From positions 1,984,001-2,048,000 of the forward strand of contig JBHGNT010000012.1 in the NCBI GenBank assembly GCA_043228905.1: DNA of 64,000 bases, given 5' to 3'. The notes beneath the pieces were generated by a model. That model did not search any database. It saw nothing but the letters and a program-made list of their open reading frames with translations, and had not been told where the DNA came from. Within the stretch, counting starts at the first letter, position 1. The number at the start of each line of letters is the position of its first letter. The position numbers and the translations under genes are program-made. Of this stretch, positions 1 through 9,453 are shown in pieces. The DNA is from Azolla caroliniana. Taxonomy: Eukaryota; Polypodiophyta.

Positions 1-1
1 A

Positions 2-1165
2 GGCGGACGAGGTCCGACCTATGACAACAATTCCCAATTTCGGCCGCAAAACGGAAGCCAACGAGGAACCTTCGCAAGAAAGGGGAGCTTCCACTCCAGC
101 CCGAGCCATCAAAACGCAACCGAATGCGGATATTGCGGAAAGCTCGGGCACCACGAAGAAGAGTGCCGAAAGAAGATGCGCGAATCGGCTTCCACAAGCT
201 GAAAACTCACGAATTACACGCACAATTCCAACTACGAAGAGTATAGCGGAATGAATGGGCACAACTCCAACTACGAAGATCGTGGCGGAATGTATGCACA
301 CAACTCCGACCGTGGTGGAATGTTCATGATGAAACATAGAGCAAACTCTATGTCGGCCTCTACCTTAACTAGTGCCCTCAATCCGGAGGACGTATGGTTT
401 GTTGACTCCGGTGCCTCAAACCATATGACATCTCATAAAGAATGGTTTCTCAAACTTCGAGAGCCAGAGCGACCCGACTATGTCGAAACTGGAGATGATA
501 CTACGCACCCGATTTGGCACATCGGCAATGTTCCGTTCGGCGAAAGAGGTAAGCAAACATACATTAAAAATGTCTTGCATGTTCCCACCATCACGAAGAA
601 TTTGGTCTCGGTCGGCCAAATGGTTGAGCAAGGGATGCAAGTACGATTCGACCAAGAAGGGTGCTTCATCGAAAAAGAGGGCCGAATCATCGCACACGGA
701 AGAAGAGAGGGCCGGATGTTCATTCTCGATTCACACGAGATGAAATCCGCCATGTTCGCAAAAAGCACAAAAGCCGACTCCGACATAGAGCTATGGCACA
801 AGCGAATCAATCACATCAATCTCAACAAACTCAAAGCAATGAAATTGAAAGGAGTCGTCATCGGACTCCCAACATTCAAAGAGAAGGAGATTGAAGGTGT
901 ATGCGAAGTGTGCTAATTCGGCAAGCAACACCGACACCCATTCCCGAAAGAGCGGAATGTGAGCAAAGGTCTACTCGACGTAGTCCATTCCGACGTATGG
1001 GGACCGGTGCAGATGACTACATTCGGCGGAAGCCGATATTACGTGCTCTTCATCGACGACTTCTCCAGGCACACGTGGCTCTATCCGATGCGGCAAAAGA
1101 GCGAAGTAACACGTTCGCGTTCACAAGTGGAAGGATTGCGCATTCCACTTGTAGAATCTTCTTGA
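2..1165 (+). pseudogene. Copia A gag C-terminus, protease and integrase N-terminus
   Basis: A CCHC zinc knuckle (CGYC, then H and C at CX2CX4HX4C spacing) is encoded at 125-166 in the frame that starts at base 2. After a stop near 203 and a frame change, the frame from 251 encodes the aspartic protease signature WFVDSGASNHMT and the integrase HHCC finger (ELWHKRINH ... CEVC). A stop at 914-916 interrupts the finger. The same polyprotein then resumes as VHSDVWGPV and LFIDDFSRHTWLYPM, the start of the DDE integrase core. The reading degrades into frameshifts from about 1105 and ends near 1165. This is gag-pol of a dead element. Confidence 0.85.
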
Positions 1166-1489
1166 AACTATCCAAATACACCCTCTCTACAAAAATTGGA
1201 TGCACTAGTATCACATGTTCCTCAACTTGATTAGAATTTGCAAATATAAAAATACATGATAGGTCTATGAGTGGAGATCATTAGAAATCATGCAAATTTG
1301 GACGTGTTGATAAGTTAATGTAGGCATAATAAAGTTCAACAATGGCTCAATATGTCACTAATGTGCGACAAGGGAAACACTAAGTTAAAGACTTATATTG
1401 ATTTGGTAAGTTTTACAAAAATATGAGGTGTACTTGTATCCATACTAATAAAATGAGTTATAATTTATACTTTGACCCATACGTGCATG
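1166..1489. other. Unassigned AT-rich stretch
   Basis: This stretch follows the integrase break and runs to the left inverted repeat of the pogo element. I see no coding sequence, RNA gene or clear repeat structure here. Parts near 1450-1489 weakly resemble the tandem unit found right of the pogo element. Confidence 0.5.
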
Positions 1490-4450
1490 TACAGTAGACA
1501 TTCGGTTAAGTGCGTGTCCACTTAAGTAAACCATTATATTAAGTGCGCTTTTTTTAGAGGTCAAAATCCAGATAAAAAAAATTCCATTATTTCAAGATGA
1601 AATTACATCAGACCAAATAGAAAATTGTTCCAAACATTTAGAAAACAACAAAATGATCAACAAAAATATGATTTTCAGTCTTTCTCTACTTCATACCAAT
1701 ATCACGTAAGGTCATTTGCCTACTTTTAACGATACGCTTAGAAACAATGGCAGAATTTGTTTCTTGAATGATTCGACGAGCACTTGATAAAGCTGATTGT
1801 ACTTGCTTTGCTTTTTCGGAACTCAAGTAAGTTGTTGTTGTGATTGAATTTAGCTTGAGTTCACAATCAACAATATCTTTCAAGAGTTAAGAAATAATCA
1901 CATCTTCTTCCTTTAAGCATCCATGCATGTCTTGAATCTCAACAAACTCAGAATCTGAATTGTTTTCATCATATGCAAGTGGTTCATTGGCATTAGAAGC
2001 TTGTGTTATAACTTCATCAATCTCTTCAAGGAGATTTTGATTAAGTTTTTCTGATTCAATTGAATCTGCATTTACACATTCCATGATCTCATCTCGAATT
2101 TCTTCTACATGTGCATTTTCAAGCAAATTGCAATTACATAGCAAAGCAACAAGATTATCAATGCATTGATCTTCCATTTCACCGTCTTCTAAATCAACAT
2201 CATTAGCACGAAATGATGGAACAATATCTGCCTTTCTATAGCAATTAAAAATTGTCTCTTGCTTGATCTCATTCCAAGCAGTAACAATGAGATTCGCGGC
2301 ATCTAGCAAATCTGGCGACTTTCCAAAAGCTAAACCAATAGAGCCTCTTCTCATACGTTTAGCGACATCTTCCAAACGAATCTTAACACAATCTGGACTA
2401 TCATGATATGCCAAGATTTCTCTTATCAAATGATATTTATACCTCTTTTTCAAAGCTGCAATGATTCCCATATCCATCGGTTGCTTCCAAGATGTGACAT
2501 TTGCCGGGAAAAAAATCACTTTGATAGCATCACGTTCAAATGCTTCGGCATGACCAGGTGCATTATCAAGGATTAAAAGCACTTTTCGATTAGTTCGAGA
2601 ACGAACAAATGGCACAAACACTTGATCAAACCACTTATTAAAGCAAGGGATATCAATCCAAGCATTTCTTTGCGCTACATAAGGCAATGGCCATGAATTT
2701 CCAACAATACAAGCTGGTTCCTTAGCTTTTCCAATCATAGTAATTGGAACTTTTTCAGTTCCAGTTGCATTACAACAAACAACTAAGGTAACTCTATCTA
2801 ACAATTTTTTCTTACCTCGAATTGTTGTCGGATCTTCACTAGGCAAAAGCACTGTGTATCGTGGAGCTAATCGAAAAAACAAACCAGTTTCATTCATATT
2901 GTAAACATTGTTAGGATCATACTCATTGACTATACCATAAAGCCTTTCCAAAGAAGCCAACAATTCAGGGTCATTTCTATCAACTGCCCCTCCTTCACCA
3001 TATAAATTAATAGTATTCAAACATTGACGATGACGAAATTTCCTAAACCATCATCATCTGAAATATTCATTTCTGATGCCAATCGTCGAGCCTTCTCCAT
3101 AATAACGGATGGAGGCAATACAATTGACAATCGACGAGAGGCATCAATCCAAGCATACAAGCGTTCCTCTAATTCAGGATATTTTCCTTTTGATCCTCTA
3201 AAAGTTTTTTTTCTTGCATTGTGATCTTTTTGTTGAGCACGCAATCGTATCTCATCTTTCTTCTTGATCAAACTTCTAATAGCAGATTCACTTACACCAA
3301 ATTGTCTACCTATGTTACGAAGAGAAGGAGATGATGGTTGTTCCACTAAATCTAAAATTTGTAGCCTTTGTTCATCATTCAAACGAAGTCCAACACCTCG
3401 CTTATGGGTTAAATTCATCTCTGAAATATGCAATGTTAGTTAGCTAAATTCACCTAAATATTTCGTCCCCTACCAATCAAGTTTAGATGTACAAAACCTT
3501 TTAAAGGTTTAAACTCTTTGACATTTAATGCATACAACCTTATTGAAGTCACAAATAACTTAAAATTCATAGACAAATGAATTGGGTCTTCTCCAATTAA
3601 GTTGGAGTATTATACATCAAGGAGGCACACATGTTAGGATGTGGATACAATCTTGACCTAATGGTTTGCTTTGGAGAAAAACTAATGTTATGAAATGCAT
3701 CATGAATTGAACTTAGATGTTCCAATGCTACCATTAAATAGATTGTGCATGGGTCTATTAGGAGAAAGCTAATAAGCCATTGATTGATTAATCGATTAAT
3801 CGATTAATAGCTTATTATGTGGACTAACATGATGGGAAAGCTATTAATTGATTAATTGATTAATAGCTTATGGACATTTTCCAAACAAATGTCTACTTAT
3901 GGATATTTTTCTTACTCTATTTCAGCCATCAATCAAATTTTGTGGATTCAAAACCCTACTTATAGATATTTTCTTACCCTATTTCAGCCAAATATGTGGA
4001 TTATTTCTCCTAAACCACATGCCATTTCAGCCACAATAAAGTATGTGGATATCAAACTAAAGAAATTGTGCATAATTTCTAAATAATTAACACATTACCA
4101 TCTAAATTGTTCACAAATTTAGAAGCTCTCTTTTCTTCCTTCTCTCATATTCATTCAAAAGAAAAAAAGAAAGAGACACAAAAAACATACAGGAAAGAAA
4201 ATACATACCGGAATATGAATTTAGGAGCAAGACCGTGGATTGGAGTAGCACTAGGAGCACCAATGGGCTGATTATGGAAGAAGAGAGGGTCTCTGTGATG
4301 GTTGCTTGGGCTGCACTTTCTACTAAAGAGAACAGAGGGAAAAAATTGGGGGAAATTTTTTTTGACTTAAAAGCCCTAAGTGCGCGGCTCGGTTAAGTGC
4401 GCATTTCTTCCTTACGTTCAAAGTGCGCACTTAACCGAATGTCTACTGTA
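1490..4450 (-). mobile_element. Pogo/Tigger-type DNA transposon
   Basis: The ends are perfect inverted repeats of 25 bp including the flanking TA: the left end at 1490-1514 begins TA-CAGTAGACATTCGG, and 4426-4450 is its exact reverse complement. The TA dinucleotides at 1490-1491 and 4449-4450 are the expected target duplication of the Tc1/mariner-pogo superfamily, so the element proper is 1492-4448 (2,957 bp). It carries a minus-strand transposase with a psq-type helix-turn-helix, a CENP-B-like region and a DDE domain. Subterminal copies of GGTTAAGTGCG and AAGTGCGC occur inside both ends and may be transposase binding sites. Perfect TIRs suggest a fairly recent insertion even though the transposase is broken. 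Confidence 0.9.
1686..3433 (-). pseudogene. Pogo-like transposase (jerky/Tigger family), disrupted
   Basis: The first part (3433-3017, 138 residues) has a psq/HTH region with LRNIGRQFGVSESAIRSLIKKK and the start of a CENP-B-type helix-turn-helix. The second part (3020-1887, 377 residues) is a DDE_1 domain: VYNMNETGLFFRL, then LLILDNAPGHAEAFE, then VTSWKQPMDMGII. Three lesions are visible. A one-base frame change near 3040-3047 separates the two parts. The first catalytic aspartate, normally in NMDETGL, is Asn (codon AAT). An in-frame TAA at 1887-1889 is followed by 66 further open codons in the same frame, to 1686, which probably encode the original C-terminus. The protein would be nuclear and bind the element's TIRs. 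This copy should be inactive. Confidence 0.88.
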
Positions 4451-4712
4451 TATAATTGTGGACAATGTAGGATAGTGCACTTTAGGATAATGTGATTGGA
4501 ATAACTAACTTATTAAAGTATTCAATACTTGTATTTAAAGTTGATCTAATCTATTCCTCAGTTTGTTCGTATGAGATCAAACCATATGTATATAATTGTG
4601 GACAATGTAAGGTAGTGAACTTTAGGATAATGTCGTGGAAATAACAAACCTATTAAGGCTTTCATACCTGTATTTAAAATTGATCTACTCTATTGCTTAG
4701 GTGATTCACACA
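4451..4712. repeat. Two-copy tandem repeat, period about 140 bp
   Basis: The sequence beginning TATAATTGTGGACAATGTA at 4451 recurs at 4591, followed in both copies by related text (TTTAGGATAATGT, TGTATTTAAA, TTGATCTA). The copies have diverged by several substitutions and small indels. The pogo element abuts the first copy, and the second copy shows an uninterrupted version of the junction. Confidence 0.8.
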
Positions 4713-5153
4713 GGATCAAACTCCGAACAATAACGCAAGTGGAACTACAAGCGTATAAAAACATGTGGATAACGCTAGTGGAACCATTATCAACACACTA
4801 CACAATCTAGGCAACAATGGAATAGAAACATAATAGTTTTAACAATAGAAGACAAAGATCCATAATAACAACATGGACAGTCATGGCAACAATTGTACGA
4901 CCATGTTATGTTAAGGTTAGCTTGGACCAAAATCAGCCTCAATTTAAACTAATTCATGTTTCTCCATAAATTTGGTAGTCAGCTATGCACGCGATGAAAC
5001 CAATGTCATAAGTCTACTAACCAAGTATATAAAAATAAAATTGAAACATATAGAAGATTATAAAGAATAAAATCCACCAAGTAAAACCCAAAATTTGTAT
5101 TAATAATGTGAAATCCAAACAAATCGTCAGTGTCATTTTCTTCATAGAGTCTA
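4713..5153. other. Unassigned AT-rich stretch
   Basis: There is no recognisable coding sequence or RNA gene. The stretch may hold the 3' untranslated and downstream region of the minus-strand ParB-methyltransferase pseudogene. Confidence 0.4.
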
Positions 5154-8100
5154 TTACATAACAATCAATTCATCAATGTCATTTTCTTCATCATCTTGTG
5201 TAGAACTCTCTTCGGCTATACGTGCATTGGCTTCCCCTGTTAGCCGAGCCAACGAAATATCTTCTATAAGCTCATCATCAAGCTCTATTAGCTCCTCGGT
5301 TCGCCGGCTAATGGAGGAATAGGTTCTCGCGAAGCAGGTTAAAACCTTTATGTATTAGCGAGGTTCTTTGCACTGACCTCCTCATCCCGGTCTGGGGACT
5401 CCCACAAAGCCTTAATCCTCATATTTATAAATATAACATGCTCCTCGTCCTTCTCCAATGCAATTGTATTTCTAAAGAGCTTCAATGCACATGCAAACGT
5501 CGTTCCTATGAAGAAAGTAACAAGAAGAATCAGTTGTCAAACAAAAAAGATTCGGTATTGGTTATCTCAAGATCGTTACCCTAGTTCGAGGAATACCTGT
5601 GCCAGAAAAGAGATCTAATATCTAGTCTCCTTCGATAGAAAACATCTCGATCAAGCGCATCATAAGTCGCTGAGGTTTTTGATATGGGTTGACAAGTTCT
5701 CGTTCTGTCGTGGTGACATGTCGCAATTTCCGTGTCACTGCTGGATATACCAACAGATTTGAACCTCCCACTTCATTAGAATGCTCCTTGATTCTTTGTT
5801 TCTTAATTTCATCGAAGTAGCCAACCGTGATGTATTCAATGGCATTAACGAACCGAAAAGTTGGCCCTCTATTTACATTGGTTTTTATCCTATAAAAAAT
5901 AATACATCGAGTTAAGAATAGATTGAACAACCTTAAGAAATGCAATATAGTGAATGACACCTATAAATAATCCTTACCATGCAAGGTTCTCGATGCCATG
6001 GCAACGAGATCTCAAAGCTTGAGCTACCGAGTACCCTTGGTCCATACTATGAAAGACAACTATTCGCCACAAGGATGCAATCGTTAGCTCAATGAAATCC
6101 TTGACCATCTTCTCCAACTATTTAAACCTAAATGGTTCATCATCGTATAATGACCCAACCATTCGAAATCCGTAAGAAATATCCGCAATCATTAGCGTAT
6201 ATTCCTTCTTTGGCACTTTTTGGATCAAGTCGACGATATCGCCGCAAACCACATTGTAGTAAAGATCTCTCGTAATATCTTTTTTGTGGCTAAATTTTTT
6301 AAAGGAGCCATCTTCCTCCATTTCGTACGCCTTGACTAAGCGACGATCCTTTTCTTTTCTAGCTCGCTCGAGATGTGCAAGGAAGGATGTAGGGAAATCG
6401 TGTATATCCTTAACTTCTCCTTGTTTCTTGCCACGACACGGTTTCTAATAGAAGCAATAGGACATCAAGTATTATTATACAACATCTACATATGATGAAA
6501 GCGTAATGAAAAACCACCAATACTAACCCAATCCTTGAATGCAATAAAATACTCCGATAACGCCTTAAATGAAGATGTTAGAGGATAATCCTCGGTCACT
6601 TGTTCCCAAGTTATACATCCAAGTTGTTTCATCATAACTTCTTGGATCTTCATGTACACCTTATGACTATAAAATTAGAAATCAAGATTAGAACTTTGAA
6701 TTACAACATATAGACTTCAATATCGGTATTTGAAAGACTTACTTATTGAACTCAATGACCATTTTCAATGACCATTTCTTCAAGGCTTAAATCTTTCACC
6801 ACAACCCTTGACAAAACAGACACAAGAAGCTGCTCGTCCTTAATACCTTGCATCGCTCTCCACAGAGACAACTTCATGTCGTCAACCGCTTCTTCAATTG
6901 TCAAGTCAATTTTCTTGGCCGCTTGTGACTTTAACTCTAGTTGAGGGTCAACCTTACATTTCTTTTGTCGTTAACCCTTTACCTCCTTATTCTCCCACAT
7001 TGAGAAGATTTGATCCTGTAGGTCCCATACTTCTCCATCTCTAAAGGCTAGTTGAAACCAAGACTCATATTTTCGAAGACCATCGGACTTAACATTATCA
7101 TCTACCACAGTACCGACTTCATGCAGACATTGACGTCGTAGACCTGGATGTAGCTTCACACCAAACTTTTGTTTCACGTCCAAATACTCGTGGTGGAAGA
7201 ACCTTATACGCTCAATCGACGACATTTTCTGCCTATAGTCATTATCATTATTATGGTCCCATGCCAACAACTTTGCCTCTTCAGTTGTGAGCCCCACGTA
7301 AATTTTGCACTCGGCATACTTGAAGAAGAAAGTCGTTGGATGTTCTCTCACAAGTTGTCGACGTGCCTCCGCTGAATACGATCCACCAATGACAAAGTAA
7401 TTATATTGATCATGCTTTCTAATATCAAAATCTTCAATGGTTTCACATTCTTCAGGATCTACCATAACAATAAAAGGCACCATAGTGGCATGAGGATTAA
7501 TTTTCATTTTTTTCTTGAGATTTTGAACATGCATGCGGTGTGGCTCTCTAATCTCAAGTGGTCTTCGTCCTGTTTTTTCATCAATAGGGGGCCGATGGAT
7601 GTGTGTTATAGGCAAATTAAACACTTGCCCTTTCCTAACCAGTTTACGCTGCATTAACTCTCTCCTTATCTTATTTTGCTCGGATGAAAACACATCCGAT
7701 GCCAGCTCAACTCCTGGCATCCCCTTAATGTCCTCCTCTTCGTTTTCACTTGATGAATCGGAGTCTGACATTTTGGTTGTCTTCTTCTTTGGTGGTCTTG
7801 ATTGTACTTTAGATACCCTTTTTGTGGCCTTCACTGGGGAGGGCACTTCCTCCCTTAGAGTTACATGGCCTTGTATATAAGGACTCAAGGTAACAATAAG
7901 GTTTTGTGAGCTTTCAAGATCTTTTTTTAATGCTTCTGGTCCACAAGATTCCTTTACTAGAAGATCTTCTGAAAGGAACACTTTATGTACCCCCTTGGAG
8001 CACTCTATCATTACAAGTATGTTGGCCGAATCTGCATCTTCGTAGTCAAATCGTAGAATTTAGCCATACATAAATGGGGTTTCCTTTCCAAGGTGCCCCT

Positions 8101-8393
8101 CCCCCTTCTTCTTTGTTGTATACAATACGACTTTTTTCTTTGAGTCGACGTATTGCATACACCATTCCTTGTCCGTTAGATCACGGTCAGGAAGGTCTTC
8201 ACCTCCAGTAGCTGCTACAAGTTTCTTTTGGCTAACCTCAATGTGTGGTTGAGATTTTGATTCCTCGTTGAAGAGAAGCTTTTTTCCTCTCTTCATGGAC
8301 TCGGGAGCTACTAGGGTCTGTGTTTCAATTGGAGAACCCTGTATGCAGAGCTTTATCTTCTTCACAGGTCGGTCTGACAAGTTCTCAAACGAC
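5154..8393 (-). pseudogene. ParB-like domain / beta-class DNA methyltransferase fusion, five exons, decayed, 5' end missing
   Basis: Exons read from the splice signals are 8393-6743, 6666-6528, 6444-5978, 5889-5597 and 5505-5154. Every intron is GT-AG, 76-91 bp, and the phases match. Exon 1 encodes a Lys/Ser/Glu-rich linker and then a ParB-like domain (about 7630-7238: HRMHVQNLKKKMKINPHA, VIGGSYSAEARRQL, GLTTEEAKLLAWDHN). Exon 3 holds NVVCGDIVDLI and motif IV ADISYGF (near 6186-6166; DPPY-like, with Ser where Pro is usual). Exon 4 holds FVNAIEYITVGYF and PYQKPQRLMMRLIEMF. Exons 4-5 join into motif I, ILDLFSGTGTTFACA. Motif IV before motif I is the beta-class order of bacterial N6-adenine/N4-cytosine methyltransferases. 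An acidic tail ends at 5154. Lesions are in-frame stops at 8060, 6971, 6118 and 5622, a 13-bp duplication at about 6751-6776, and further breaks at 5339-5350. The assignment rests on motifs, not a database search. Confidence 0.75.
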
Positions 8394-8642
8394 CTATTTA
8401 AGAAAGGACATGTGAAAACATAAGTTAGGTGGTCACGTAGATTAAGGTTGTATATTAAAATACAAATAAGTAGATGAAGAAATAAACTAGCAGGCGATTT
8501 GTGGTGAACTATAAATATCAATCATGCATTCAGTGTACATGGTAGTCCTATATTCAGAAATCTATTCTAGTAAGGGAGGGCTATTCAACTTAGAAAATAT
8601 ATATCGTAATAAGTATACAAGGTTATATATTGTCTTGAAAGG
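8394..8642 (-). other. Intron remnant upstream of the ParB-methyltransferase exon
   Basis: Read on the minus strand this ends in a pyrimidine-rich acceptor, TTTCTTAAATAG, directly before the exon at 8393. The sequence is AT-rich and noncoding. The upstream exons are not found, because copia B was inserted at 8643 and the far side of that insertion is another repeat. Confidence 0.55.
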
Positions 8643-9443
8643 TGACAGTCCTACACGCTCCCAACACACTACGCTTGGCCACAACCGAGTCTAGGATCAA
8701 ACACAGAAAACGAGTGATGTACACACGACACAGTGAAGAGAAGAGTACACAAGATGTTAACGTGGAAAACCCAAACTAGGGAAAAACCACGGCAGCCCAC
8801 AGACTGCAAACTATCACTATATCACAATGTACAATAGTAAAATCACCGAGGCAACAACCTCGAGCTTGCTATCTTCGCCACAGGTAGCGGTTACAACAGA
8901 GGCAACGACCTCTTCGTCTCTCTCTCTCTCTCTCTCTCTCTGTACACAGTTACGCAGTCAAATCTTGCACCAACAAGAATGACAACTTCAGCCACACACT
9001 AAGTTTGCCCTAAGTCATATTTATACTAATATGACTTTTCGGCTATTTACAAATATAGCCCCAATGGATTCTTAGAAACATATTTACGAATATGTCCCTT
9101 CATCCGGTGAGCACTCCTCATCGGGCCTGCATCATCCGGCTCTTGCCGGGCACTCGTCATCCGGTTCTCACCGGGCCTTCACCATCCGGATCTTGCCGGG
9201 CACTCGTCATCCGGTTCTCACCGGGCCTTCACCATCCGGCTCTTGCCGGGCACTCATCATCCGGTTCTCACTGGGTCTTCACCATCCGGCTCTTGCCGGG
9301 CACTCGTCATCCGGTTCTCACCGGGTCTTCCGTTTTCGGGTACTCCACATCCGGTTCTCACCGGGTCTTCCTTGCCGGGTACTCGTCATCCGGTTCTCAC
9401 CTGGTCTTCTCACTTCCCATCCGGAGGGACCTATTTCCTAACA
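8643..9443 (-). repeat. Copia B 3' LTR (801 bp)
   Basis: On the minus strand it starts TGTTAGGAAATAGG at 9443 and ends at 8643 in CTGTCA. It contains a (CT)n run at 8918-8941 and an internal minisatellite at about 9106-9420. The part from 8643 to about 9035 matches the partial LTR at 13539-13945. Confidence 0.92.
9106..9420 (-). repeat. Minisatellite inside the copia B LTR
   Basis: Five or six tandem units of about 55-60 bp alternate CATCCGGTTCTCACCGGG with CATCCGGCTCTTGCCGGG and CACTCGTCAT (plus strand). The first units are near-identical and the later ones degenerate. Each half-unit contains short CCGG palindromes. A related array occurs in the solo LTR at 22976-23695, so the array belongs to this LTR family. 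Confidence 0.88.
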
Positions 9444-9453
9444 AATTCCCCCT

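Noticed and set aside
5154-8393. Bacterial contamination or a misassembled bacterial contig as the source of the methyltransferase
   Set aside because: Four phase-consistent GT-AG introns interrupt the coding sequence, and plant retroelements flank it.
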